A DNA stretch of 64,000 nucleotides from Fictibacillus arsenicus (GTDB lineage Bacteria; Bacillota; Bacilli; Bacillales; Fictibacillaceae), in contig NZ_CP016761.1 of NCBI RefSeq assembly GCF_001642935.1, positions 744,001-808,000 of the forward strand, written 5' to 3'. Numbering within the stretch: position 1 is the stretch's first letter; the number at the start of each line of letters is the position of its first letter. Below the pieces are notes generated by a model that ran no database searches, was not told where the DNA came from, and worked only from the letters and a program-made list of their open reading frames with translations. Shown piece by piece: positions 28,123 to 37,260 of the stretch. The position numbers were made by a program, and so were the translations under genes.

Positions 28123-30180
28123 ATGAAGGAACACAAGATTACCGGATTATCCTGCGGCCACTGTGCATTGAAACTGCAGGATCAAATTCAGCAGCTTCCA
28201 GGCGGGGAAGAGACTCAAGTCCAATTTAATTCAAGTAAAATTATTTTAGATGAAGAAGTCGATATGGATGCTGTCCGTTCGATACTTGCATCAGAAAAGG
28301 TTCGTCTTGAAGCAGATGGAAAACCAAAAGGACCGAACTGGCTCATGATTTTTCTGTATGTTTCAGCTGCATCATTTATCGCTGCATTAACGGCTGAATG
28401 GTATACGGAGCAGCCGGCTTTACCCATAGTCTTTTACGGAATTGCGACGATTCTCTCTGGATATCCCACGTTCATGAAAGGTCTGCGCAACTTAACAAAA
28501 TTAAAATTCGATATTAATACTTTGATGACAGTCGCTTTAACAGGTGCTGTCGCTATTGGAGAGTGGCGAGAAGCTGCTCTTGTAGCGATTCTTTTTGGAA
28601 TTAATGAACTGCTTGAATCCTATGGTATGGAAAAAGCACGCAGGTCGATGGAAACTCTTCTAGAAGTCGCTCCTAAGGAAGCTGTCTTATTAAAGGATGG
28701 AAAGACTGAAATCATCTCAATAGAGGAATTAAACGTGGACGACATTGTACTTGTAAAAACAGGTCAAAAGATTCCTTCAGATGGAGTCGTTGTTCATGGT
28801 AAGAGCTCTGTAAACGAAGCAGCTATTACCGGAGAATCTCTGCCTGTTGAAAAGGAAAGCGGGGAACCGGTCTTTGGCGGAAGCATCAATAATGAAGGAG
28901 TTCTTCATGTTAAGGTGACGAAAACCTATAAGCAATCCGCTCTTTCTAAAATCCTTGCTCTAGTCCAGGAAGCGCAAGAATCCAAGACACCTACTGAATT
29001 GTTTATCAACCGGTTTGCGAACTACTATACGCCGGCAATCATGATTATTTCAGCACTTGTAATGCTTGTTCCGCCTCTTTTATTTAATGAAGCATGGGGT
29101 GAATGGTTTTATCAGGGATTAGCTGTATTGATTGTCGGATGTCCATGTGCTCTTATTTTATCATCTCCTATCGCTATCCTTTCAGGGATTACAGTGAATG
29201 CCCGAAACGGCATTCTGATTAAAGGCGGAGCATATTTAGAGCAGCTTTCCAAAATTGAAGTAATCGCTTTTGATAAGACAGGGACGTTAACATTAGGGGA
29301 ACCGCATGTTGTTGCAGATGCTTCGTTTCATCCTGATTTTTATAAAGTCGCATATGCTATTGAAAAATCCTCGTCTCATCCTTTAGCGAAAGCTGTTATT
29401 AAACGCTGTGAAGAACTAGGTACAGAAGAAGTCGAGGTTGATGAGATCAAAACAGTATCAGGGCAAGGGATTACGGCCATAGTTGAGGGTTCCACGTACC
29501 GACTGGGCAACGAAAAGATAATTGGTGAAACGGAACCAGATGAAGAATCTGCAAAAGTAATTGAACAATATAAACAAGAGGGCAATACCATAGTGCTTGT
29601 TGCCAAAGATAGAGAGATATTAGGTATTTTCGCAATCGCTGATGAAATTCGTAAAGAGAGTGCAAATATCATTCGTGATCTTCATAGAAACGGAATAAAA
29701 GAAACGGTCATGCTAACAGGAGATCACCCTTTAGTTGCAGAAAAAGTGGCAAAGAAAACAGGGGTATCTGCTTTCTTTGGCGGAATTCTGCCAGAAGAAA
29801 AGGTTAAAAAGGTTAGAGAATTAAAAGAAAAGCATAAAGTAGCCATGATCGGAGATGGGATCAATGATGCGCCGGCACTTGCCACAGCGGATCTTGGGAT
29901 AGCTATGGGTAAAGGAACGGACAGTGCTATTGAAACAGCTGATATCGTGCTCATGCAGGATCACTTAGGAAAACTGCCTGATGCGGTAGAGGTATCTCGC
30001 AAAGTGAACACGGTCATTAAGTGGAATATCGGCCTCTCGCTTGGATTGAAAATGTTTGCCCTTCTGCTGACAATTCCAGGCTGGCTGACCCTATGGATCG
30101 CTATACTTTCAGATATGGGAGCAACCATCCTTGTTACACTGATCAGCTTAACCGTCTTGCTTCATAACAGAAAAAAATAA
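28123..30180 (+). CDS. cadA: Heavy-metal P1B-type ATPase (Cd/Zn/Co exporter, CadA type)
   Basis: 685 aa. One N-terminal HMA domain with GLSCGHCA (CxxC), membrane CPC at C340-P-C342 (GCPCALILSSP), phosphorylated D384 in DKTGTLT, SSHPLAKAV, and [10 protein letters not shown]. The ILSSP after CPC and a single CxxC domain point to divalent cations, not Cu+. Exports Zn/Cd/Co at the membrane using ATP. Preceded by GAGAGGAGG, 18 bp after the repressor, so one operon. Confidence 0.92.
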   Translation: MKEHKITGLSCGHCALKLQDQIQQLPGGEETQVQFNSSKIILDEEVDMDAVRSILASEKVRLEADGKPKGPNWLMIFLYVSAASFIAALTAEWYTEQPALPIVFYGIATILSGYPTFMKGLRNLTKLKFDINTLMTVALTGAVAIGEWREAALVAILFGINELLESYGMEKARRSMETLLEVAPKEAVLLKDGKTEIISIEELNVDDIVLVKTGQKIPSDGVVVHGKSSVNEAAITGESLPVEKESGEPVFGGSINNEGVLHVKVTKTYKQSALSKILALVQEAQESKTPTELFINRFANYYTPAIMIISALVMLVPPLLFNEAWGEWFYQGLAVLIVGCPCALILSSPIAILSGITVNARNGILIKGGAYLEQLSKIEVIAFDKTGTLTLGEPHVVADASFHPDFYKVAYAIEKSSSHPLAKAVIKRCEELGTEEVEVDEIKTVSGQGITAIVEGSTYRLGNEKIIGETEPDEESAKVIEQYKQEGNTIVLVAKDREILGIFAIADEIRKESANIIRDLHRNGIKETVMLTGDHPLVAEKVAKKTGVSAFFGGILPEEKVKKVRELKEKHKVAMIGDGINDAPALATADLGIAMGKGTDSAIETADIVLMQDHLGKLPDAVEVSRKVNTVIKWNIGLSLGLKMFALLLTIPGWLTLWIAILSDMGATILVTLISLTVLLHNRKK

Positions 30181-30203
30181 AGGCAGTGCTTCATTGATAC
30201 AAA

Positions 30204-30413
30204 GGATTTATTCTAAAGATTGTTGTATTTTTGCCTTTCTTCACTGCTAAGTTGATTGGAGTGTAAGGTGCGAGACTCCTGGGGGAATAGCGGGACAGGT
30301 GAGACTCCTAACGGTGCAAAGCGCAGAGGAGGCTCACCGCACGCCCCCCGGAAAGCGAGTACCTGAAACGGAGATTAACTACTTCCAAAACAACAGGAAG
30401 ATTCTGAAGAACG
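30204..30413 (-). mobile_element. MITE-like element, copy 7
   Basis: Core 30251-30379, exactly 129 bp. The left end is GGATTTATTCTAAAGATTGTTG; the right end is degenerate, so the boundary is uncertain and no clean duplication was found. It lies between the CadA-type gene and a terminator. Confidence 0.8.
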
Positions 30414-30446
30414 TGCTTTTCTAAAGAGAACAGTCTCAAAAAATCT

Positions 30447-30474
30447 AAGCCATGCATTTGCGTGGCTTTTTTAG
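30447..30474 (+). terminator. Terminator downstream of the metal ATPase
   Basis: AAGCCATGC and GCGTGGCTT with one G-U pair, then TTTTTT. Separated from the ATPase gene by MITE copy 7. Confidence 0.75.
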
Positions 30475-30521
30475 TACGATTAATGTGGATAAGGGAGAGT
30501 TTTTTTAGGAGGACTTTATAA

Positions 30522-31067
30522 ATGTCTGAAACGTTATTAACGTTTTTCAAAGAATACAGTGGATGGGCAATACCTATTTCCATTTTCTTAAATGTGATTA
30601 TCGCAATATTAGGTGTTGTTCCATCTGTATTTTTAACTGCAGCTAATATTCTTTTCTTTGGCTTTTGGTATGGTACCTTAATATCGTTTATAGGGGAAGC
30701 AGCGGGTGCAGCCATTTCATTTCTGTTATATAGAAAAGGATTCAAGATAGTTTCAAGACAGAAGCTAGAGGGGTACCCCCGGGTGGTTAGGCTTTTAGAA
30801 GCAAAAGGAAAAGAAGCTTTCATCCTGATCTTTTCGTTGCGTCTGCTTCCGTTTGTACCTTCTGGTCTCGTGACATTTGCAGGAGCGATAGGAGCAGTTT
30901 CAGCATTTGTATTCGTTGCAGCAAGTTCAATCGGCAAAGTTCCTGCGCTGCTATTAGAAGCCTATTCAGTTTATAACGTTACAGAATGGAATACGGAAGG
31001 CAAGATTATTTTAGGTATTATAGCAGCCATAGGTATATATGCAATTGTAAAAAAAATAAGATCATAA
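30522..31067 (+). CDS. TVP38/DedA-type VTT-domain membrane protein
   Basis: 181 aa with four to five helices. VTT (SNARE-associated) motifs: VPSVFLTAANILFFGFWYGTLISFIGEAAGAAISF and FSLRLLPFVPSGLVTFAGA. Family members act in membrane lipid and carrier handling; the specific role is unknown. AGGAGG lies ahead of the ATG. It stands alone between the metal ATPase and the copper operon. Confidence 0.85.
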   Translation: MSETLLTFFKEYSGWAIPISIFLNVIIAILGVVPSVFLTAANILFFGFWYGTLISFIGEAAGAAISFLLYRKGFKIVSRQKLEGYPRVVRLLEAKGKEAFILIFSLRLLPFVPSGLVTFAGAIGAVSAFVFVAASSIGKVPALLLEAYSVYNVTEWNTEGKIILGIIAAIGIYAIVKKIRS

Positions 31068-31076
31068 TCAAATTAT

Positions 31077-31105
31077 TTGCATACTATAGGGGGGTATAGT
31101 ATATT
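31077..31105 (+). promoter_or_regulatory. Copper operon promoter with CsoR operator in the spacer
   Basis: TTGCAT (31077-31082), 17 bp, TATATT (31100-31105). A perfect palindrome ATACTATA-GGGGGG-TATAGTAT (31081-31102) fills the spacer. A G-rich centre with ATAC/GTAT arms is the CsoR operator form. CsoR bound here would block RNA polymerase until Cu+ releases it. Confidence 0.88.
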
Positions 31106-31146
31106 CTAAGTAAGAAAGCATCCCTGTATGGAAGGATGATGGAAAA

Positions 31147-31434
31147 ATGGATCAAAAAACACATCGCTGTGAAAGCGATAAACAAGATTTGAACAACCGT
31201 TTAAAAAAGATAGAAGGCCAGGTCCGGGGACTGCAAAAGATGATCGAGGAAGACCGCTATTGTATTGATGTTCTTGTTCAGATTTCTGCGGTTAGCGCGG
31301 GATTAAAAAAGGTGGGCTTTCAACTGATGGAGAATCATACTCACCATTGTGTGGCTGATGCGATCAAGTCAGGTGACGGCGAAGCATCAATCGATGAACT
31401 AATGAAAGTGATTAAGCAATTTTCCAAATCTTAA
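31147..31434 (+). CDS. csoR: Copper-sensing repressor CsoR
   Basis: 95 aa four-helix CsoR/RcnR-family protein. Cu+ ligands C39 (YCIDV) and H64-x3-C68 (ENHTHHC) have the family spacing of 25 and 4 residues. The N-terminal NRLKKIEGQVRGLQKMIEEDRYC is the family signature. It binds the palindrome just upstream and is first in csoR-copA-copZ. Confidence 0.95.
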   Translation: MDQKTHRCESDKQDLNNRLKKIEGQVRGLQKMIEEDRYCIDVLVQISAVSAGLKKVGFQLMENHTHHCVADAIKSGDGEASIDELMKVIKQFSKS

Positions 31435-31452
31435 AAAAGGCTGGTGAATACC

Positions 31453-33846
31453 ATGAGCCAAAAGGAAACGAATTTAGATATAACCGGAATGACATGTTCG
31501 GCATGTGCAGTTCGAATCGAAAAAGTTTTAAACAAAATGGATGGTGTTGACGCAAATGTTAACTTAGCCATGGAAAAAGCCTCAGTAAAATATGATCCGG
31601 ATGTAACATCACTAACAGATTTAGAACAGAGAATTGAAAAGCTGGGTTATGGAGTCACGAAGGAGAAAGTGGAACTTGATATCTCTGGTATGACATGTGC
31701 AGCATGCTCAACTCGTATTGAAAAAAGTCTCAACCGGATGGAAGGTATCTCTAACGCCTCTGTTAACCTGACAGGTGAAACAGGTACGGTGGAATATAAT
31801 CCAGCTGTTGTATCAATAGATGATATGTTAACGAAAATTGAGAAGCTGGGTTACAAAGGTTCGATTAAACAAGACAGGGAAACAAAAAAGTCGAAGAAAG
31901 AAGAGGAAATCGCTTCAAAGAAAAGAAAACTGTTTCTTTCCATTCTTTTATCGCTTCCTCTTCTCTATACGATGCTGGCTCATATGCCTTGGGATACAGG
32001 GCTCCCGATGCCCCATCTTTTAATGAATCCATGGTTCCAGCTGGTGCTGGCATCTATTGTTCAGTTTTATATAGGCGTTCAATTCTACGTCGGAGCATAT
32101 CGTGCTCTTCGTAATAAGAGTGCCAATATGGATGTGCTCGTAGCATTAGGGACATCAGCAGCATTCTTTTATAGTGTTGCTGAAGCATTTAAGACGATCG
32201 GCAACCCTGAATATATGCCGCAGCTGTATTTTGAAACGAGTGCGGTGCTCATTACATTGATTTTAGTAGGTAAATATTTTGAGACACTCGCTAAAGGACG
32301 AACGACAGAAGCAATTTCAAAACTATTGAACCTTCAGGCGAAGGAAGCAACTATTATCCGGGATGGCGAAGAAGTAAAGATTCCTTTAGATCAAGTTGCT
32401 GCTGGTGATACATTGATAGTAAAACCAGGAGAAAAGATCCCTGTCGATGGCAAGGTGATTTCAGGAAACTCCTCTGTAGATGAAAGTATGATTACCGGAG
32501 AATCCATCCCTGTTGAAAAAGCGGAAGGTGATTTAGTGATCGGATCAACTCTCAACAAAAATGGAACACTTCGGATGGAAGCCCAGAAGGTCGGAAAAGA
32601 AACCGCACTTGCCGGTATTATTAAAATTGTAGAAGAAGCTCAAGGATCTAAAGCACCGATTCAAAGAATGGCTGACTATATCTCCGGGATTTTTGTACCG
32701 ATTGTCGTTGGTATTGCGATTATGGCGTTCCTTGTGTGGTATTTCTTTGTTTCACCTGGAGACTTGCCACAGGCTCTTGAAGTTGCTATTGCTATATTAG
32801 TAATCGCATGTCCTTGTGCATTAGGGCTTGCAACACCTACTTCCATTATGGTTGGAACAGGTAAAGGAGCAGAACAGGGAATCCTTTTTAAAGGTGGAGA
32901 GTACCTGGAAGGGGCACATAAAATCAATGCGGTTCTTCTGGATAAAACGGGTACAGTTACAAAAGGTAAGCCAGAAGTAACAGATGTTATTGAATTAAAA
33001 GAAGGATTTATAACTGAGGTAATTTCAGCAGAGAAAAATTCAGAACACCCATTGGCTGAAGCGATTGTGGAGTATGGAAAGAAAAATGAAATTGAATCGC
33101 TGGATGCAGAATCGTTCTCAGCAATTCCAGGTCACGGGATTGAAGCTGTTGTTAATGGGAAAAACATTCTTGTCGGGACCCGAAAGCTGATGAAACAAAA
33201 AGCTGTTTCTTTCGATCAATATGAAGAAACCATGAGTAACCTTGAAGCTGAAGGGAAAACAGCTATGCTTGCTGCAGCAGATGGTGTGCTGGTTAGCATC
33301 ATTGCTGTAGCAGATACGGTGAAGGTTTCATCTAAACAAGCGATTAAACGGTTGTTTACTATGGGTATTGATGTATATATGATCACGGGTGACAATGAAA
33401 GAACAGCCCAAGCAATCGCAAAACAAGTCGGTATCCAAGGTGTTTTTGCAGAAGTGCTTCCAGAAGAAAAAGCGAACAAAGTAAAAGAGCTGCAGAAACA
33501 AGGGAAAAAAGTGGCCATGGTTGGTGACGGCATCAATGATGCCCCAGCCCTTGCTACAGCCGATATTGGAATGGCCATCGGAACAGGTACTGATGTAGCG
33601 ATTGAAGCAGCAGATGTTACGCTTGTCGGCGGAGACTTGAATCATATTCCTAAAGCGATTGAGTTAAGCCGGAAAACGATGAGAAACATCAAACAGAACT
33701 TGTTCTGGGCATTGTTTTATAACACTGCAGGAATTCCTATCGCGGCATTCGGATTGCTTGAGCCTTGGGTAGCAGGTGCCGCGATGGCGTTCAGCTCTGT
33801 ATCCGTAGTTTCAAACGCATTACGATTAAAAAGAATAAAACTTTAG
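31453..33846 (+). CDS. copA: Copper-exporting P1B-type ATPase
   Basis: 797 aa from ATG 31453; a GTG at 31444 sits only 3 bp from AAAAAGG, while the ATG is 12 bp away. Two N-terminal HMA domains ([24 protein letters not shown]), CPC at C453-P-C455 in [12 protein letters not shown]497 in [27 protein letters not shown]. Exports Cu+ from the cytosol. A MITE-like insertion begins at the last base of its stop codon. Confidence 0.96.
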   Translation: MSQKETNLDITGMTCSACAVRIEKVLNKMDGVDANVNLAMEKASVKYDPDVTSLTDLEQRIEKLGYGVTKEKVELDISGMTCAACSTRIEKSLNRMEGISNASVNLTGETGTVEYNPAVVSIDDMLTKIEKLGYKGSIKQDRETKKSKKEEEIASKKRKLFLSILLSLPLLYTMLAHMPWDTGLPMPHLLMNPWFQLVLASIVQFYIGVQFYVGAYRALRNKSANMDVLVALGTSAAFFYSVAEAFKTIGNPEYMPQLYFETSAVLITLILVGKYFETLAKGRTTEAISKLLNLQAKEATIIRDGEEVKIPLDQVAAGDTLIVKPGEKIPVDGKVISGNSSVDESMITGESIPVEKAEGDLVIGSTLNKNGTLRMEAQKVGKETALAGIIKIVEEAQGSKAPIQRMADYISGIFVPIVVGIAIMAFLVWYFFVSPGDLPQALEVAIAILVIACPCALGLATPTSIMVGTGKGAEQGILFKGGEYLEGAHKINAVLLDKTGTVTKGKPEVTDVIELKEGFITEVISAEKNSEHPLAEAIVEYGKKNEIESLDAESFSAIPGHGIEAVVNGKNILVGTRKLMKQKAVSFDQYEETMSNLEAEGKTAMLAAADGVLVSIIAVADTVKVSSKQAIKRLFTMGIDVYMITGDNERTAQAIAKQVGIQGVFAEVLPEEKANKVKELQKQGKKVAMVGDGINDAPALATADIGMAIGTGTDVAIEAADVTLVGGDLNHIPKAIELSRKTMRNIKQNLFWALFYNTAGIPIAAFGLLEPWVAGAAMAFSSVSVVSNALRLKRIKL

Positions 33847-34062
33847 GCTTATTTCTAACAGATTGATGCACATTTTTTTAGAGTTTGCTTCATTGACAAG
33901 TTGATTGGAGTGCAAGGTGCGAGACTCCTACGGGACGAGTGGGACAGGTGAGACTCCTAAAGGCGCAAAGCGTCAGGAGGCTCACCGCCCGCCCCGAGGA
34001 AAGCGAGCATCCTGTAACGGAAATCAACTGCTTTCAAGAGCATCAAACCTTGAGAAACAGCT
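33846..34062 (-). mobile_element. MITE-like element, copy 8, between copA and copZ
   Basis: Core 33900-34028, 129 bp. Ends GGCTTATTTCTAACAG and GAGAAACAGCT. Flanks AAACTTTA (33838-33845) and AATCTTAA (34063-34070) match at 6 of 8. The first base of the element is the G of the copA stop TAG. Confidence 0.85.
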
Positions 34063-34086
34063 AATCTTAAAAAACAGGAGGAATAA

Positions 34087-34299
34087 ATGATGGAAAAGAA
34101 AACATTAAAAGTAGAAGGTATGACATGTGGACATTGCAAAAGTGCGGTAACAAATGCACTGACAGAACTTGAAGGGGTAAAGAATGTTACTGTACACCTT
34201 GAAACAGGAACTGTAGATGTCGAAGTTGATGAATCAAAAGTGTCTGAATCAGAGATGTGTGAAGCGATTGAAGAACAAGGGTATGACGTAAAAGCATAA
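34087..34299 (+). CDS. copZ: Copper chaperone CopZ
   Basis: 70 aa single HMA domain with the metal-binding GMTCGHC near the N-terminus and the ferredoxin-like fold ending EEQGYDVKA. It hands Cu+ to CopA. AGGAGG lies 6 bp before the ATG (a second ATG follows directly). It was probably about 20 bp from copA before the MITE insertion. Confidence 0.95.
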   Translation: MMEKKTLKVEGMTCGHCKSAVTNALTELEGVKNVTVHLETGTVDVEVDESKVSESEMCEAIEEQGYDVKA

Positions 34300-34303
34300 T
34301 GTG

Positions 34304-34345
34304 AAAAAGCCTCCCCAGATCAGGATCAGGGGAGGCTTATTTTAT
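34304..34345. terminator. Terminator between copZ and wrbA
   Basis: AAGCCTCCCC (34307-34316) and GGGGAGGCTT (34329-34338) with an A-run on one side and an AT-rich T-run on the other. Confidence 0.85.
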
Positions 34346-34361
34346 GAAAGGTTGTCCAAAT

Positions 34362-34988
34362 TTAAATGTTACCCTTTAATGCTTTAGCAACTCTAGCTAC
34401 ACGAGCTCCCAAACGAGATGCCATTTTTTTCTCAGCATCAACAGGCTGTTTTGAGCCGTCAGCTCCTGCAACAGTTGAAGCAGCGTAAGGTGAACCGCCA
34501 ATACCATCTGCTGTCATCTGTTCGGGGTTCTCACCATAAGGCAGACCAACATAGATCATGCCAAAGTGCATTAACGGAACGAAAGAGGTAATTGCTGTAG
34601 ATTCCTGGCCTCCATGTATCGTGTTTGAGCTTGTAATAACAGCCGTCGCTTTGCCTTCAAGATCACCATTAGCCCAAAGACCGCCTGCAGAATCCAATAG
34701 CTGTTTGATTTGTGCTGGCATCATACCGTAACGAGTCGGGATTCCCCAAACGATTCCGTCAGCCCATTTTAAATCATCCAAAGTCACTTCAGGAATGTCA
34801 GCTTGTGCTTCTTGCGCTTTTACATAAGCGTCTTGCTGAGACATATATTGTTTTGTCACTTCAAACTCAGGAACTTTTACTACTTTCACTTCAGTACCGT
34901 CTACTTGCTTAACTCCTTCAGAAGCGGCAAGTGCCATCTCATAAATATGTCCATATGAACTGTAGTATACAACCAAAATATTTGCCAA
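34362..34988 (-). CDS. wrbA: NAD(P)H:quinone oxidoreductase, WrbA family
   Basis: 208 aa flavodoxin-fold protein. The start is TTG with AGGAGG 8 bp upstream. FMN-binding VYYSSYGHIYEMA at the N-terminus, GIPTRYGMMPAQIKQ and the SSNTIHGGQESTA loop typical of WrbA. Reduces quinones by two electrons, limiting semiquinone radicals. It sits next to the copper genes, where quinone and copper stress often overlap, though no shared operator is visible. Confidence 0.93.
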   Translation of the reverse strand: MANILVVYYSSYGHIYEMALAASEGVKQVDGTEVKVVKVPEFEVTKQYMSQQDAYVKAQEAQADIPEVTLDDLKWADGIVWGIPTRYGMMPAQIKQLLDSAGGLWANGDLEGKATAVITSSNTIHGGQESTAITSFVPLMHFGMIYVGLPYGENPEQMTADGIGGSPYAASTVAGADGSKQPVDAEKKMASRLGARVARVAKALKGNI

Positions 34989-35051
34989 AATGTTTCCTCC
35001 TTTAAAGTTATGACTTTAATACTCTTCCCGAAAATTCATATGGGAAATCAT

Positions 35052-35079
35052 AAAAAAATCCGCCTGAGCGTTCAGGCGG
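35052..35079 (-). terminator. Terminator of the Tyr/Pro-tailed protein gene
   Basis: CCGCCTGA (35060-35067) and TCAGGCGG (35072-35079); on the minus strand followed by ATTTTTTT. Confidence 0.9.
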
Positions 35080-35085
35080 TCATTT

Positions 35086-35532
35086 TTAATAATAAGGATA
35101 TGGATAAGGGTAGTAAGGATACGGATACGGCGGGTATGGATAAGGCGGGTAATAAGGATAAAGAGACAAAGCTGCAAGTGTAGCCAGCGGAAAGATCTGA
35201 CGGTAAAATCTTCGGTATCGAGGTCTTCCATACCCTTGACGCTGATTTTGTTGCTGAGTTCCTTGCTGCTGCATAGTCTGCTGCGGTCCAGAGGCTTGCT
35301 GGCCTGTTCCTTGTCCCTGGGTCATTTGTGGGCTTTCTTGTTCATCTGCAGGCATCATGTCCTGTGGAACAAGCATATACACATTTTTCTTGTCTAAATC
35401 CGTTATGATTCCTTCTGTTTGCTGGCCATCGTTTGTTTTAACAATCACATGGTAATACATATGATGCTGGCATGTTTGGTGCATATTATTAGCGCGTACT
35501 TGTTCTTCAAATTCATTTTGATTATTGCTCAT
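35086..35532 (-). CDS. Protein with Tyr/Pro-rich repeat tail, 148 aa
   Basis: Not assignable to a characterised family. Residues 20-55 (HMYYHVIVKTNDGQQTEGII...DKKNVYMLVPQD) look like a small beta-barrel, Sm-like or coat-protein fold. A Gln-rich linker follows (residues 65-100), then a hydrophobic stretch FPLATLAALSL and a tail of YPY/YPYP repeats. Tyr/Pro tails occur in spore-surface and crosslinked proteins, so a spore-envelope role is inferred. A GGAG-type site precedes the ATG. Confidence 0.7.
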   Translation of the reverse strand: MSNNQNEFEEQVRANNMHQTCQHHMYYHVIVKTNDGQQTEGIITDLDKKNVYMLVPQDMMPADEQESPQMTQGQGTGQQASGPQQTMQQQGTQQQNQRQGYGRPRYRRFYRQIFPLATLAALSLYPYYPPYPYPPYPYPYYPYPYPYY

Positions 35533-35614
35533 TTGTTATCACTCCTTCCCATTTTATTTCTATTTTTAATTTTTACTTGTTATGCATAACTAAATAAAAT
35601 CCGTATTTTTACGC

Positions 35615-35651
35615 AAAAAAAAGAACCGCGAATAAGCTGCAGTTCTTTTTT
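35615..35651 (-). terminator. Terminator of the PAP2-family gene
   Basis: On the minus strand AAGAACTGC pairs with GCGGTTCTT (one G-U) and is followed by T8. Confidence 0.85.
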
Positions 35652-35656
35652 CTGAA

Positions 35657-36322
35657 TTAACTTTTTTCAGTACTTTGAAGTTTAGTTTTAAACATGCGTT
35701 TAAAAAAGTTAGCCACTGCTTCGGCTTCGAGGTAATAGAACAGCTTAAATAATAAGCTTCCTAATAAGACACCAGCAACTACATCTAGTACAACGTGCTG
35801 TTTAACAAAAAGAGTGGATAGGATAATACTGTAAGCAATGGTTGAAACGATCATATCTTTTTTTATGGTCCAAAGTTTACTATGGCGTATGCCCAAAATC
35901 ATTAAATAACTGCTTAACACGTGGATGCTTGGGAAACAGTTAAAAGGCTGATCTGCTCCATATACATATTTGACCATACTCGTTAATATCCCACTTCCCA
36001 TCAGCTCTGGACGTGGAACCGTAGTTTGGAAAAAGAAATATATAACGTAGCAAACCAGCATGCCTACACAAAAACTCAATAATGTCCGGTAATAAATAGC
36101 TCTGTCATATATACAGAAATAAACAAACATTAAAAAGATAAACGCATACCATATCAGATAAGGTACTACAAAAATTTCTACAAATGGTATTTGATGATCT
36201 ACTGCTGTAATGAGTTGTCTCGCTCCACGTTCCCCATCATTTAACACCTGATAGATGATATTCAGCAAAGGGATAGAGAGGAGAAGACATAATGCTAAAA
36301 TATTTTCTTTTACGATACGCAA
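35657..36322 (-). CDS. PAP2-superfamily membrane phosphatase
   Basis: 221 aa with about six helices. CFPSIHVLSSYL matches the PSxH motif and KQHVVLDVVAGVLLG the H-x3-D motif of PAP2; the first KX6RP motif is not obvious. This form resembles the inositol phosphorylceramide synthase-like/AUR1 branch. Probably acts on a lipid phosphate outside the membrane. Monocistronic, divergent from the next small gene. Confidence 0.82.
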   Translation of the reverse strand: MRIVKENILALCLLLSIPLLNIIYQVLNDGERGARQLITAVDHQIPFVEIFVVPYLIWYAFIFLMFVYFCIYDRAIYYRTLLSFCVGMLVCYVIYFFFQTTVPRPELMGSGILTSMVKYVYGADQPFNCFPSIHVLSSYLMILGIRHSKLWTIKKDMIVSTIAYSIILSTLFVKQHVVLDVVAGVLLGSLLFKLFYYLEAEAVANFFKRMFKTKLQSTEKS

Positions 36323-36576
36323 TACGAACTACTCCTTTGTCTATATCATCAGCTTTTAATTCTATACCCGTTTAACAATGTTTTACACGTTTTTAATATA
36401 CCTTTTAGACATTACCATAATATGGTTGTTTTGTCATAGGAATTGAGGCGTATTTTTATAAAAATTTTTCAGCTTTTTTTGACTCTATTTGTAGTGTTCC
36501 CTGTAAGGCTGTAAAAAGGGTTTCCACTATTTGCGACAAGTAGTAATTCTATCCGTAATCAGTCCTGATAATTATT

Positions 36577-36604
36577 TTGACTTTTCTGACAAAAGTCTTA
36601 TAAT
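36577..36604 (+). promoter_or_regulatory. Sigma-A promoter of the 74-aa protein gene
   Basis: TTGACT (36577-36582), 16 bp, TATAAT (36599-36604). The rest of the gap 36323-36576 shows nothing recognisable. Confidence 0.75.
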
Positions 36605-36663
36605 GAAGGTACAACCGTGTAGACCTATTGCATAATTAACCTCTTTGAAAGGGAGTGTTATGG

Positions 36664-36888
36664 ATGTATGTAGGCAATACCATTAAGGTTAACCGCTATA
36701 ACGGAGAGTATTTTGAGATCAGCCAAAAGTGGCTCATGGAAGTGGTATGGAACAAGTATAATATGCCTTTGCATGAGTTTTTGCTGTCATATGACAAGTT
36801 TGACAGTGATTATATTTATTCGCTTGCTGTTCGCAACTCTGTAGATTTTAAGCTGGAATTTGACGAGGACTACCTGTATATCGGGTAG
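36664..36888 (+). CDS. Hypothetical small protein, 74 aa
   Basis: Not recognised. Starts MYVGNTIKVNRYNGEYFEIS from ATG 36664, with AAAGGGAG 8 bp upstream. Soluble, acidic and aromatic-rich, ending FDEDYLYIG; no cysteine, membrane segment or repeat. A good promoter and ribosome binding site support a real gene. Confidence 0.65.
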   Translation: MYVGNTIKVNRYNGEYFEISQKWLMEVVWNKYNMPLHEFLLSYDKFDSDYIYSLAVRNSVDFKLEFDEDYLYIG

Positions 36889-36963
36889 TTTTTTTATTTT
36901 GCTTATGTCAAAAGCCCACCTTCCTACATACAATGGTTTAGGATTCAGGGGGAGGGCACAAAA

Positions 36964-37176
36964 ATGGCGAAAAAGAGTGCGAAAAAGAAAGTTAATAAAT
37001 ATGATAGCGCAATAAACAAATATCAGCATACGCTGAAGATGGTCACAAGTGAAACATGTATTGCCTGCAAAACGCAATGCGCAAGAGGTTTGGATTATAT
37101 AGAGCGAATGTCAAAGCCAGGGGCACTAGGAAAAGGCGTAGCGTGCCATCTTACAAAAGGAAAAGGATATAAATAA
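36964..37176 (+). CDS. Hypothetical small protein with CxxCxxxC motif, 70 aa
   Basis: Not recognised. Lysine-rich N-terminus (MAKKSAKKKVNKYDSAINKY), then ETCIACKTQCARG and a last cysteine in GVACHLTKGKGYK. The four cysteines could bind zinc or an Fe-S centre; this is inference. GGGGGAGG precedes the ATG and a terminator follows. Confidence 0.7.
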   Translation: MAKKSAKKKVNKYDSAINKYQHTLKMVTSETCIACKTQCARGLDYIERMSKPGALGKGVACHLTKGKGYK

Positions 37177-37187
37177 GCGGATTTTAG

Positions 37188-37219
37188 AGCTGACCCATGA
37201 GGATGTGGGTCAGTTTTTT
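37188..37219 (+). terminator. Terminator after the CxxCxxxC protein gene
   Basis: CTGACCCA (37190-37197) and TGGGTCAG (37206-37213), then T6. Confidence 0.9.
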
Positions 37220-37260
37220 GCTATATTAAGGGCTGAGTTGCTTAAAGATGGGGGATTTTG

